This document shows positions 36,101 to 45,737 of a stretch of DNA of 64,000 nucleotides, piece after piece. Within the stretch, counting starts at the first letter, position 1, and each line of letters opens with the position of its first letter. Source of the stretch: Namhaeicola litoreus (GTDB lineage: Bacteria; Bacteroidota; Bacteroidia; Flavobacteriales; Flavobacteriaceae). The notes beneath the pieces were generated by a model, which saw nothing but the letters and a program-made list of their open reading frames with translations, did not search any database and was not told where the DNA came from. Made by a program: the position numbers and the translations under genes. The stretch is from NCBI RefSeq assembly GCF_042679565.1, contig NZ_JBHTMY010000003.1, positions 1,364,001 to 1,428,000 of the forward strand, in the 5' to 3' direction.

Positions 36101-37225
36101 ATGACTAACAAAAAAGCTGAACTACTAGAGGTGGCAAAACTATTCTTAAAGTTAGGCGCAATTTCTTTTGGCGGTCCCGCTGCTCATATCTCCATGATGG
36201 AAGATGAAGTAGTGAAAAAGAGAAAATGGATGACCCAAGAACATTTTCTGGACCTCATTGGAGCTACAAACCTAATCCCAGGACCTAATTCAACTGAAAT
36301 GACCATGCACTGTGGATATGAACGAGCAGGTTGGAGAGGACTTGTTGTTGCAGGTGTATGTTTTATTTTTCCTGCGGTCATCATTACGGCCATTTTTGCT
36401 TGGCTTTATCAACAATATGGTCAACTGCCAAAAGTAGAACCCTATGTTTATGGCATCAAACCGGCTGTAATTTCAATCATAGCCATGGCGGCCTATAGAC
36501 TCGGTAAAAAAGCGATAAAAAATACAGAACTAGCTATTTTAGGTCTTATTACTCTGATGGCATGTTTGTTTGGACTTAATGAAATAGTAGCCCTTTTTGC
36601 CAGTGGTTTACTAGGATTACTTCTTTATTTTTTAAAAAGGACCCGAGGTAAAATAAAAAGCTTTGCCCCATTGCTTATGTTTCAATTGATTCAACCACTC
36701 CCGATCAGCAGTCTTAAAATATTTTTGACCTTTTTAAAAATTGGTTCTATTCTTTATGGAAGCGGATACGTTTTATTTGCATTTTTAGACGCAGAATTGG
36801 TCGCAAATGGATGGCTGACAAGACAAACATTGATCGATGCTGTGGCCGTTGGACAAATGACTCCCGGGCCAGTCTTATCTACGGCTACATTCATCGGATG
36901 GCAAATGAATGGTTTCCCTGGAGCAGCAGCAGCTACAGCCGGAATTTTTCTACCCTCATTTATTTTTGTCTTGTTATTAAATCCCTTTGTTCCAAAAATG
37001 AGGAAATCAAAAGTAATTGGTGCCGTCTTAGACGCCATAAATGTGGCTGCCGTAGCACTGATCATTTTTGTCTGTTTGGAAATGGCAAAAGATACACTAA
37101 CTGATTGGCGCACTATTTTGATCTCACTCATTTGTATCATGATCGTTTTCGTTTTTAAGAAACTAAATAGCGCATTTATTGTTTTATTAGGTTCGATATT
37201 GGGGTTTCTATTGAGTTTGATCTAA
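36101..37225 (+). CDS. chrA: ChrA-family chromate/oxyanion transporter
   Basis: This 374-residue protein is a long-form CHR transporter with two homologous halves of about six transmembrane helices. Half 1 has FGGPAAHISMMEDEVVKKRK and NLIPGPNSTEMTMH; half 2 has AVGQMTPGPVLSTATFIGWQ. The ATG at 36101 is preferred over an upstream TTG at 36083. It follows the formate dehydrogenase catalytic gene by 38 bases on the same strand and is probably in its transcript. Family members export chromate with protons or sulfate exchange. Association with a molybdoenzyme suggests another oxyanion role is possible. Confidence 0.88.
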   Translation: MTNKKAELLEVAKLFLKLGAISFGGPAAHISMMEDEVVKKRKWMTQEHFLDLIGATNLIPGPNSTEMTMHCGYERAGWRGLVVAGVCFIFPAVIITAIFAWLYQQYGQLPKVEPYVYGIKPAVISIIAMAAYRLGKKAIKNTELAILGLITLMACLFGLNEIVALFASGLLGLLLYFLKRTRGKIKSFAPLLMFQLIQPLPISSLKIFLTFLKIGSILYGSGYVLFAFLDAELVANGWLTRQTLIDAVAVGQMTPGPVLSTATFIGWQMNGFPGAAAATAGIFLPSFIFVLLLNPFVPKMRKSKVIGAVLDAINVAAVALIIFVCLEMAKDTLTDWRTILISLICIMIVFVFKKLNSAFIVLLGSILGFLLSLI

Positions 37226-37343
37226 TTTGCCCTTGTTATGAACGAACGATATTCGATTCGAAAAAAAGCACAAATTATACTTAAAATTATGCCATAAGAT
37301 TCATGTCAATCCAGTATCTTTATTCTTGCTTAGGACAGGTTTT

Positions 37344-39530
37344 ATGCTGAAGTTATATTGGGGGTTTCTTATTTTTTTATTTGTTTTTGTTTGTCATGCT
37401 CAGGAAAAACAGGTGACGGTATATTGGACCGAACAACCCATTGTCCTTGATGGGATGTTAACAGAACCTCAATGGGCAAGAGCCATACCCGCCAAAGATT
37501 TCTGGCAGTATTTCCCAACCGATAGTGTGCTGAGTAAGAATAACACAGAAATTAAAATGTTATTCGACAAAAAATACTTGTATGTAGGTATTGCCGTAGA
37601 AGCAATTGGAAATGATTTTATCGTTCCTTCTTTAAAACGAGATTTTAGAGCAAGAGGTAATGACAATATTACCCTAATCTTTGACACTTTTAACGACGGA
37701 AATAATGCCTTTGTATTTGGAACCAACTCGGAGGGGGTGCAACGTGAAGCGTTTTTATCCGGTGGTGGTGCGGATAATTCAGATTTTAATGATAGTTGGG
37801 ATGTAAAATGGGAGAACATTACCAAATTATATGACGATTATTACATTGCTGAGATGAAAATTCCGCTTTCGAATTTTAAGTTTCGAGAAGGAGAAACGCA
37901 TTGGCGTTTTAATTCTTATCGGTTTGACACCCAATCAAACGAAAGAAGTGTTTGGGTAAATATACCTCAAAATCAAAGTGTGATCAGCTTAGCATTTGCT
38001 GGAGATATGATTTTCGAAAGACCACTGGAAAAAACAAGAGTTCCCTTTGCAGTGATTCCATACATTTCGGGTGATATTCGTAAAGATTACACATTGAATC
38101 AATCTGATCAGTCGTTTAGCGTTGGTGGAGATGCCAAAATTCCTTTGGGAAATAGTATGAACTTAGATCTCACCATTAATCCAGATTTTTCCCAAGTTGA
38201 AGTTGATGAGCAAGTAGTAAATCTCACTCGATTCGAAGCTTTCTTACCTGAAAAAAGACAGTTTTTTATTGATAATGCTGATCTTTTTGGAGGCTTTGGC
38301 AATACCCAGGCGAATCCATTTTTTTCGAGAAGAATTGGGATTGCCAAAAATTTAGATGATGAAAACATCGAAAATTCAATCATTGCTGGTGCCAGAATGA
38401 GTGGAAAGTTGACAAAAAATTTGAGAATTGGATTACTCGATATCCAAACGGCCGAAGATCGAAAGAACGAAATTCCTACCAATAACAATGCGGTAATAGC
38501 CCTCCAGCAAAAAATATTGGACAGATCGAACATTGGATTTATTTTTGTGAATAGACAAGTGACCAATGATCCAGATTTTTTAGCAGAGGATGAAACTTTT
38601 AATCGCGTGCTAGGCATGGATTTTAATTATTTGACAAAAAATAATATTTGGTCCGGCAAAGCCTACTTACATAAATCATTTATTCCTGGAGATGATGGTA
38701 AATCATTCTCTTCAGGTGGTTTTTTAGGTTATAATACACGTTTTTGGAAATTTAATTTTGGCTCAACTTATATCGGCAAAGATTATCAAGCCGACCTGGG
38801 ATTCGTAACAAGAGAAGATATTTTTACCATAGACCCTGTTGCGACAAGAATCTTTTATCCGGTCAACTCTTCTATTAACACACATACCATAGAATTGCGA
38901 AGTAACCTCACCTTTAGTCCCGATCTCGATTTTTTACTTACAGACGGCATGGTAGATCTTGAATATCAAATCCAATTTACAAATCAAACCAGCATAGAAA
39001 TGGCTTTAAACCATACCTATACCTATTTGCTGGAAGAATTTGACCCTACAAGATCAGACGGCCTAACATTACCCGCTTTTACAGATTATCATTACACCAA
39101 ATTTGATTTTACTTATCGCTCTGATTTAAGAAAAACTTTTAGCTATAGTTTCAGAACAGACTTAGGTCAATTCTATAATGGCGAAAAATACTCTTTGTTG
39201 GGGGAAGCAGGATTGAGAATTCAACCTTATTTTGTGGCCTCAATTAAATCTAGCATAAACTATGTAACACTTCCTAAACCCTATGCAACTGAAACCATAT
39301 TATTTATAGGACCTAAATTCGATATTACATTTACTAAAAATTTATTTTGGTCTACCTATATACAATTCAATAGTTTAGACGAAGAATTTGGCTTAAACTC
39401 CAGACTTCAGTGGCGCTTTAAACCCTTGTCTGATCTCTTTGTGGTGTATAATGATAATTACAAAACTACACCTGTTTCACCAGGCGGCAGAGCACTTACG
39501 CTCAAACTAACTTATTGGTTAAATATATAA
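37344..39530 (+). CDS. CBM9-like/DUF5916 outer-membrane protein
   Basis: This is a 728-residue exported protein. The signal peptide ends near FVCHAQ. An N-terminal carbohydrate-binding family 9-like domain spans about 20-220 (VLDGMLTEPQWARAIPA, NDNITLIFDTFNDGNNAFVF). The DUF5916 C-terminal region begins with PDFSQVEVDEQVVNLTRFEAFLPEKRQFF-type sequence and is rich in alternating beta strands typical of an outer-membrane barrel. The start is the ATG at 37344. Family function is unknown; many members sit near peptidase or glycan genes. It converges with the PL6 gene about 40 bases downstream. Confidence 0.88.
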   Translation: MLKLYWGFLIFLFVFVCHAQEKQVTVYWTEQPIVLDGMLTEPQWARAIPAKDFWQYFPTDSVLSKNNTEIKMLFDKKYLYVGIAVEAIGNDFIVPSLKRDFRARGNDNITLIFDTFNDGNNAFVFGTNSEGVQREAFLSGGGADNSDFNDSWDVKWENITKLYDDYYIAEMKIPLSNFKFREGETHWRFNSYRFDTQSNERSVWVNIPQNQSVISLAFAGDMIFERPLEKTRVPFAVIPYISGDIRKDYTLNQSDQSFSVGGDAKIPLGNSMNLDLTINPDFSQVEVDEQVVNLTRFEAFLPEKRQFFIDNADLFGGFGNTQANPFFSRRIGIAKNLDDENIENSIIAGARMSGKLTKNLRIGLLDIQTAEDRKNEIPTNNNAVIALQQKILDRSNIGFIFVNRQVTNDPDFLAEDETFNRVLGMDFNYLTKNNIWSGKAYLHKSFIPGDDGKSFSSGGFLGYNTRFWKFNFGSTYIGKDYQADLGFVTREDIFTIDPVATRIFYPVNSSINTHTIELRSNLTFSPDLDFLLTDGMVDLEYQIQFTNQTSIEMALNHTYTYLLEEFDPTRSDGLTLPAFTDYHYTKFDFTYRSDLRKTFSYSFRTDLGQFYNGEKYSLLGEAGLRIQPYFVASIKSSINYVTLPKPYATETILFIGPKFDITFTKNLFWSTYIQFNSLDEEFGLNSRLQWRFKPLSDLFVVYNDNYKTTPVSPGGRALTLKLTYWLNI

Positions 39531-39571
39531 GGTCTCGAATTTTGTTACTTATTATCTTTGATAAACCAACA

Positions 39572-41872
39572 TCAATACATCAGTTTTAATTTCAAGTTTT
39601 GTACAACCTCTATTTTACCGGAATTGCTGATCGCATTGTCAACTGGCACTTGTCCCTTTTCTCCCCATAAAACAGCGATCAGTTTCACCGGATTGTTCTC
39701 AAAAGTATTATGCGAAAGATCAACATTTACAATACCTCGATTCTTGATCAAGATCTGATCTTTCGCCGATTTGCCTGAATGAGTAACAGTATTTCCTTGA
39801 AAAATTAAATTACCCCCAATCGTTGATTCATCATACCCTCCGCGGTAATAATCTAAGAGTGTTTCCTGAATAAGGTTAAATTTACAATTTTGTACCGTTA
39901 AGAATTCTACATTATAATCACCTCCATCATTTGTTTCCTTGTTTAACATCAATCCTCTTTCACAATCTTCTATTACTGTTTGTACAAAGGAGATTTCGTC
40001 GGCAAAAGATCCTTTAGAAACTTCCAAAACACTTTTAAACTTCTTTATTTCTACATTTTCAAGCGCTAAATTGTAAGCTTTGAACATAAATTTATCAAGT
40101 GTCATAAAGGTGTTCTGGGTTTTATCTCCGGTAAGAACCAAATTCTTCAATGTTAAATTACCTCCGGGATGCATTTCGAATGCAGTTCTTTCCGAACTAA
40201 AAATCAATTCAGACTTTTCATTATGATTTGAAAGAATTGAGATGACTTTATCGATCACCAAGGGCATTTCCATTTTATAAACTGCCTGATCCAATAGAAT
40301 TGTATCCCCAGAATTCGCCTCCTTTAAAATACTAATTAATGATTCGGACGAAGAAGCAGTGAAGATTTTTACTTCATTCTTAGATCCTTCGGCTTGAAAC
40401 CAATTCGTCCCAAATTTCGACCTATCAAAAGACATTTCACTCTCTTTTACTGGGCCAACAATCGCGCCGACACTATTATTTTCGGCGGTTCTCACAGTAC
40501 CAAACAAGTCCTTGTCGATCAATTCAAAATCAAATCCTTGGTATACTGGGGTTATTTTTGATATTGGAGCATACAAATAGTCAGACAAGGGGTTTAACTC
40601 AACGCTTTCTGTTCTTAAACCTTTGGTTTTAATTTCGCTTTTATTCTCGGTATTAGTTATATTATTTTCGAATTTTATCCCATCTACTTTATCGTAATTT
40701 ACAATAGGGTAAGCATCACCGGCTTGGTTGTAGATTAAATTATTTGCAACGACAACACGCTTTGGTCTAGCCGAACGTATTTCTGAAGGAGGTAATACAT
40801 CAGTCTGGCTAACATTTGAGCCAACACTAAAATGCCATGGAGACAAACAATCTATAAATGAATTGTAGGCAACTACGACATCAGTTACCTGGTTATACCT
40901 GTTCAATGGGGATTTCGGAATCCCGTTCATTACAGCAAGTGCAGACCTAAAGGCCTCTCCCTTTATTTTATAGAAATAATTATTTGTGATCCAATGACCC
41001 GTGTTGATAACTCGGATTCCTCCTATATTATTTGACGCTTCATTTCCGATAAAGAGGTTACCGTCAATTTTACAATAATTACCATGACGTAATACCAAAG
41101 AGCCTTCACTTTCAAAAAATACATTGTGAGTAAATTCATTGAAATTAGATTTACTAGAAATTATTTCAACTTCCCCATTGCATCGATCAAACAGATTATT
41201 TGAAACATTGGTGTAAGAAGGTGCCATAGAAGTGCCACTATCTCCAATTTGAATAGTTTCTCCATGCGGACCTCCCTTTCGGGGTCTTGGGCCGAAATAA
41301 TTATTTATGATCTGATGATAATTATTGATATGCTCATTACCTGCTAAGTACACCCTAATCGTAGGTCCAAAATTTGATTTTCCCGCAATATAATTATGAC
41401 TGAACTCATTATGTCTGCCCCACAGTTCGACCCAATGATCACTCACATCGCGATCGCGTTGGGTAAATTCTTCGATCACACATTGAGTCACTTTACAGTG
41501 ATTAGCAATCGTGTCATCATTAATTTTGAATTGAATTATTGTATTCGAAGGAGTAAATCCATTTTTAAAATATAAGCCATTTACTTCTAAATATTCTCCT
41601 CCAATTTTTAAATTGGAAGCTCCTTCTATGGTTACCTTACCTTTTTCCTCGGCAATTAATACGATGGGCTTTTCCTTTGTCCCTTTCCCGTAAAAATCAA
41701 TCTGCACATCCTTCCAAACTCCGTTAGCCATGATTAGTTGATCACCCGGAATACTTTGTTTTATAGCCTCCTGTAGTTCTTGAATGTTGTTTACTTTGAT
41801 CTGATTGATTTTCTCTTGTTGGCTGCAAGACACCATAAACATCACACTTGCAATAAATAAAATTACTCTCAT
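39572..41872 (-). CDS. PL6 family alginate lyase, two-domain
   Basis: This 766-residue lipoprotein (lipobox MVSC, Cys16) has an N-terminal right-handed beta-helix of the PL6 chondroitinase-B type and a second beta-helix domain from about 500. Catalytic and calcium residues align exactly in spacing with characterised PL6 lyases: Glu234 and Glu236 in NGEVEIISSK, Lys241 (Bronsted base) and Arg262 (acid) in SLVLRHGNYC. The two-domain form is like alginate lyases such as AlyGC. It cleaves alginate or related uronates (inferred). It is 46 bases downstream of the TIM barrel gene on the same strand. Confidence 0.93.
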   Translation of the reverse strand: MRVILFIASVMFMVSCSQQEKINQIKVNNIQELQEAIKQSIPGDQLIMANGVWKDVQIDFYGKGTKEKPIVLIAEEKGKVTIEGASNLKIGGEYLEVNGLYFKNGFTPSNTIIQFKINDDTIANHCKVTQCVIEEFTQRDRDVSDHWVELWGRHNEFSHNYIAGKSNFGPTIRVYLAGNEHINNYHQIINNYFGPRPRKGGPHGETIQIGDSGTSMAPSYTNVSNNLFDRCNGEVEIISSKSNFNEFTHNVFFESEGSLVLRHGNYCKIDGNLFIGNEASNNIGGIRVINTGHWITNNYFYKIKGEAFRSALAVMNGIPKSPLNRYNQVTDVVVAYNSFIDCLSPWHFSVGSNVSQTDVLPPSEIRSARPKRVVVANNLIYNQAGDAYPIVNYDKVDGIKFENNITNTENKSEIKTKGLRTESVELNPLSDYLYAPISKITPVYQGFDFELIDKDLFGTVRTAENNSVGAIVGPVKESEMSFDRSKFGTNWFQAEGSKNEVKIFTASSSESLISILKEANSGDTILLDQAVYKMEMPLVIDKVISILSNHNEKSELIFSSERTAFEMHPGGNLTLKNLVLTGDKTQNTFMTLDKFMFKAYNLALENVEIKKFKSVLEVSKGSFADEISFVQTVIEDCERGLMLNKETNDGGDYNVEFLTVQNCKFNLIQETLLDYYRGGYDESTIGGNLIFQGNTVTHSGKSAKDQILIKNRGIVNVDLSHNTFENNPVKLIAVLWGEKGQVPVDNAISNSGKIEVVQNLKLKLMY

Positions 41873-41918
41873 TCTGCTTCTTTCTAAAAATTAGTTTATG
41901 AAATATTACTTTGAAAAA

Positions 41919-42914
41919 TTAGGCATTCTTCCATAAATCTTGGACAATTTGCAGGTCTCTTTGCATTGCATCGAAAACCACTTTTTTATCAACATTTATC
42001 ACGGAGTTCCCCTTTTCCGCTCCGCCAAGGTCATACTCTAAATGTAGTGATACAGGTACTTTGATTTTATACTTTTTTAACAATTTAAAATAGGTGTCAA
42101 AATCGACCATACCCTCTCCTATTGGAACATTGACTGGTTCCCATTTGTTATTGATCTTGCCCCATTTAAAATCCTTTAAAACAATGACCTTGATTCGCTT
42201 ATGTAATAATTCTAATCCATTTTGCCAGGAAAATCCTCCCTCAACCATGGCATGGCGAATATCGTACTGCGTACCAAAAGTTTGAGGATTTACTGTTTCC
42301 AGGATTTTTTCAATTTCCCAAAAGGAAGCACCGACATTTCTTCCGGCATGATTTTGATAGCAACCAACGAGGCCCAATTTCTGGTTAAGTTCTCCTAACC
42401 TATAAATTTCCTCCTGATAATTCAGCAAATTGGCCTTCATAGATCGTGCCTGATCGAATTTGAACCAATTGGTCCGATAATACTTAATCCCCACATCAGA
42501 AGCAGCCTTTAAAACACTTACATCCAATTGATTTTCAACACTTTCTATTGCTGTAGTGATTAAATCGCAACGTATTCCGCTTGCTCTGATGTCTTCTACT
42601 GCCCTAGGTAAATCAATACCCACATTTTCGGGAAGTACATGTCCTTTGGGTCGGACTGTAAGATCAACACCATCAAATCCCATTTCAGCTGCAACAGCCC
42701 CAGTTTCTTTAAAATCCAAAAATTGAAGGTGTTTAGAAAAGATATGTACTTCTAATTGATCATCATCGGCATATTGAAACATAGGAAATGAAAATCTGGA
42801 TAGAGGCAAATAACCCGCAGCTAGGGCTGTTTGCTTTAAAAATGTTCGCCTTTTACTCAAAGCATATTGATTTAAAGAATATTCTGCAATTGGTTTACCA
42901 GTTTGGTTTACCAA
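41919..42914 (-). CDS. Sugar phosphate isomerase/epimerase-like TIM barrel
   Basis: This is a 331-residue xylose-isomerase-like TIM barrel protein. Metal-site motifs include CYQNHAGRNVGASFWEIE, TQYDIRHAMVEGG, VLKDFKWGK and LHLEYDLGGAEKG. A Tat-type segment is present (SKRRTFLKQTALAAGY). The frame begins with TTG at 42914; an alternative TTG at 42860 would put the Tat motif at the very N-terminus (LSKRRTFLKQT) and is attractive. It precedes the PL6 lyase in the same orientation and may process the released keto-uronate or another monosaccharide. Exact activity unknown. Confidence 0.85.
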   Translation of the reverse strand: MVNQTGKPIAEYSLNQYALSKRRTFLKQTALAAGYLPLSRFSFPMFQYADDDQLEVHIFSKHLQFLDFKETGAVAAEMGFDGVDLTVRPKGHVLPENVGIDLPRAVEDIRASGIRCDLITTAIESVENQLDVSVLKAASDVGIKYYRTNWFKFDQARSMKANLLNYQEEIYRLGELNQKLGLVGCYQNHAGRNVGASFWEIEKILETVNPQTFGTQYDIRHAMVEGGFSWQNGLELLHKRIKVIVLKDFKWGKINNKWEPVNVPIGEGMVDFDTYFKLLKKYKIKVPVSLHLEYDLGGAEKGNSVINVDKKVVFDAMQRDLQIVQDLWKNA

Positions 42915-43217
42915 ATATAAGGCTAATTACGGATATTCCAACTATTTAACCCTTTATTCACATATAAGTTTTAATATCTTCAAGCTATTTTCAATCATAA
43001 GAAAATTCGTATTCTTACCATGAACAAATATCACATATAACGCTTAACCGTTCCGAAGTAAAGAGATGTTCTATTCAAGAAAATATTTAGTGCACCAAAA
43101 CAAAAAAATATTCTCGTTAACTAACCGTTCTTTGAAAGAATTTTTTCAAATCTATCTCGAACCTTTTTACCTTTTAAACTCAAATATCCACTATTTATCT
43201 AACACAAAAAACCAACT
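42915..43217. other. Divergent intergenic region, 303 bases
   Basis: It is AT-rich and should hold promoters for the TIM barrel/PL6 pair and for the thioesterase. A 9-base direct repeat TAACCGTTC occurs at 43045-43053 and 43122-43130, 77 bases apart. No ORF or RNA gene is seen. Confidence 0.45.
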
Positions 43218-43769
43218 ATGATTTATTACTGGTACACTATTCTTAAAATCTTAATCCTTAGAAATTTTCAAAGTCAAGTAAAATATAATCAGACAATTAC
43301 CATATCATTTCGGGTGGGTTTGTTTGATTGTGATGGTTTACGTGTGATGACGGCAGCAAAATATCCTGTTTATATGGATTTTGTTCGTTGGGAACTAATT
43401 GCAAGATCTAAATTATTTAAAGCGATTGTAAAGCGTGGACTAGCTCCTACATTGGGTTCGCAAAAAATTATTTATAGAAAACCGTTGAGAATTTGGTCAA
43501 AATTTAATGTGATTTTGGAAAGTGTTGGTATGGATGATAAGTGGGTCTATAATGTCCACTATTTTGAACAAGAAAATGAGATCAAAGCTATCGGAATTAC
43601 AAGAGCTCTCATATGGAAACGAGATATTCCAACTGCGCTCCAAGACATAATGAAAGAGGTTGGTGCAACAGAAATAATCGCTCCACCTTCATGGGTTGTA
43701 GATATATTCACGGAGGATAAGGAAATTGTTCAACAAGCAAATCAAAAAATACTTAAGATTCTTGATTAA
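43218..43769 (+). CDS. THEM6-like acyl-CoA thioesterase (hotdog fold)
   Basis: This 183-residue protein is related to 4HBT_2/THEM6-like thioesterases. The hotdog core runs through residues about 28-140 with FRVGLFDCDGLRVMTAAKYP, YMDFVRWELIAR, TLGSQKIIYRKPLRIWS and ITRALIWKR. A hydrophobic N-terminus (IYYWYTILKILILR) may attach it to the membrane. It is 84 bases upstream of a ketoacyl-ACP synthase III gene on the same strand, so a shared role in acyl metabolism is likely. Substrate unknown. Confidence 0.78.
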   Translation: MIYYWYTILKILILRNFQSQVKYNQTITISFRVGLFDCDGLRVMTAAKYPVYMDFVRWELIARSKLFKAIVKRGLAPTLGSQKIIYRKPLRIWSKFNVILESVGMDDKWVYNVHYFEQENEIKAIGITRALIWKRDIPTALQDIMKEVGATEIIAPPSWVVDIFTEDKEIVQQANQKILKILD

Positions 43770-43810
43770 AATTTATTACACCTTTTAGCAGTTGTGGTAT
43801 TCTTAAACTT

Positions 43811-43824
43811 ACTACTTTAGTAGT
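43811..43824. promoter_or_regulatory. Short dyad upstream of the KAS III gene
   Basis: ACTACT-TT-AGTAGT is a perfect 6-base inverted repeat with a 2-base spacer, 29 bases before the KAS III start. It could be an operator; nothing more can be said. Confidence 0.3.
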
Positions 43825-43853
43825 TTGAAATAAAAGAACCAAAAGCATGTCTT

Positions 43854-44915
43854 ATGCGATCAATTATTACCGGAATTGGTAGTTATATACCGACGTTTGT
43901 AAAGAAAAATGAAGACTTTTTATCCTCTGAGTTTTATGACGAAGAAAAAAATAAGCTTACTCGCTCAAATGATGTGATCATTCAAAAGTTTAAAGAGATC
44001 ACTGGAATTGAAGAAAGGCGGTATGTTTCAAATGATTTAAGAAATAGTGATATTGCTACATTTGCTGCCCGCAAGGCTATTGACCATGCAAATGCAGATC
44101 CCGAAGAACTTGATTATATCATCGTTGCCCATAATTTTGGGGATATTGATGCTGGTTCTAATCAATGTGATTTGTTACCCAGTATTGCATCACGCGTAAA
44201 GCATAACCTTAAAATAAAAAACAATAATTGCGTAGCCTACGATATTATTTTTGGATGCCCAGGGTGGATCCAAGGAGTTATTCAAGCCGATGCATTCATA
44301 AAATCTGGATTGGCAAAAAAATGCCTGGTGATTGGGTCTGAAACACTTTCAAGAGTATCTGACCCAAATGACAGAGATGGAATGATCTATTCGGACGGTG
44401 CGGGCGCTTGTATATTGGAGGAAAACAACTCGTCTAACAAAGGAATCCTGGGTTATGCTGCACAAACCTTTACGCTGGAAGAAGCCCATTTTTTATTCAA
44501 TGGCAGTTCATATAACCCTAATGAATCACCCTCAACTCATTATATAAAAATGCACGGCAGGAAAATTTACGAATTTGCCCTAAACCATGTTCCTGCCGCC
44601 ATGAAAACAGCTTTAGAAAATAGTGGTGTTGAAATAGACAAAATAAAAAAGGTATTGATTCATCAGGCCAATGAAAAAATGGATGAGGCAATTATCCAAA
44701 GGTTTTACAGATTATACCGTCAAAAGCCGCCTAAGGGAATTATGCCGATGAGCATTCATAAGCTCGGAAATAGTTCTGTAGCAACAGTACCAACACTTCT
44801 GGATTTGATCCTAAATGATAAATTAAATGATCAAAAAATAAATGAGGGTGATATTATTATGTTAGCTTCTGTAGGGGCCGGAATGAATATCAATGCTTTG
44901 GTTTATCAATTTTAG
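43854..44915 (+). CDS. 3-oxoacyl-ACP synthase III family (KAS III/FabH-like)
   Basis: This is a 353-residue thiolase-fold condensing enzyme. The active-site triad is complete: Cys135 (FGCPGWIQG), His270 (VLIHQANEKM) and Asn306 (KLGNSSVATVP). The long form with FGDIDAGSNQCDLLPS differs from housekeeping FabH of about 320-335 residues. It is common in Bacteroidota as an extra copy involved in special acyl chains. It could start branched fatty acids or make a dedicated secondary lipid. It is adjacent to a thioesterase. Confidence 0.9.
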   Translation: MRSIITGIGSYIPTFVKKNEDFLSSEFYDEEKNKLTRSNDVIIQKFKEITGIEERRYVSNDLRNSDIATFAARKAIDHANADPEELDYIIVAHNFGDIDAGSNQCDLLPSIASRVKHNLKIKNNNCVAYDIIFGCPGWIQGVIQADAFIKSGLAKKCLVIGSETLSRVSDPNDRDGMIYSDGAGACILEENNSSNKGILGYAAQTFTLEEAHFLFNGSSYNPNESPSTHYIKMHGRKIYEFALNHVPAAMKTALENSGVEIDKIKKVLIHQANEKMDEAIIQRFYRLYRQKPPKGIMPMSIHKLGNSSVATVPTLLDLILNDKLNDQKINEGDIIMLASVGAGMNINALVYQF

Positions 44916-45072
44916 CTTTTCTTGCATTTTGTTTTGTAACATTTTTTAATTCTGCACCCGTACTAAAACGAATTACATGGTTATTAGCCTCATCCCTTGC
45001 TAAAACTGAATCAACTTTCGTTCAAAGGATAATTTATTATAAATTTATATCCATAAATAAAAATGTCTTTAA

Positions 45073-45588
45073 ATGAGAAATATATTCCTTTTACTATTTA
45101 TCGCCCTTATCAACATTTCATGTAGCAAAAAGGAAACCGATAAATACCCGATAAAACAGGCAAACTGGAAAAGTAAAGAAATCAATATAGAGAACTTTGA
45201 CGACTATTTTACGGGGAAAACCTATCTCCCTGTTTACTCACATATATACCACGTTCATGAGCATCGCACATTTGACCTCACCATTACAGCGAGCATACGA
45301 AATATTTCATCTACAGATTCTGTTTATATATTAAAAGCTGACTATTATAATACCATTGGAGAAAACATTAGGCAGTACGTTAAAAAACCAATTTATTTAA
45401 AACCACTTGAAACCATTGAAATAATTATTGAGGAACAAGATATTGAAGGAGGTTCTGGAGCAAATTTTGTTTTTGACTGGGCAAATAAAAATGATAAAAA
45501 TCCGCCTTTAATTGAGGCTGTTATGATTTCGACCTATGGTCAGCAAGGATTATCTTTTACTACAAGAGGAGTGCCGGTAAATGAATAA
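45073..45588 (+). CDS. DUF3124 lipoprotein
   Basis: This 171-residue protein has a lipoprotein signal (ALINISCSKKET, Cys17) and a single DUF3124 domain. The domain is recognised by YLPVYSHIYHVHEHRTFDL, TASIRNISSTDSVYI, a KPLETIEIIIEEQD segment and AVMISTYGQQGLSFTTRG at the end. It is probably a beta-sandwich anchored to a membrane. Function of the family is unknown. It stands as a single gene with about 150 bases on each side. Confidence 0.85.
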   Translation: MRNIFLLLFIALINISCSKKETDKYPIKQANWKSKEINIENFDDYFTGKTYLPVYSHIYHVHEHRTFDLTITASIRNISSTDSVYILKADYYNTIGENIRQYVKKPIYLKPLETIEIIIEEQDIEGGSGANFVFDWANKNDKNPPLIEAVMISTYGQQGLSFTTRGVPVNE

Positions 45589-45737
45589 TGAATACTCATT
45601 ATGATTAACGGTTTTTCTAATTATTTAGAATATGAGCCAATCTATTTAAATTTTGAAAATCAAACTATTTTATGTTTTAAGGATTCGAGATATAATTATT
45701 TTAAGCACATCCATTACATTTCTGATAGAACAAGGAC

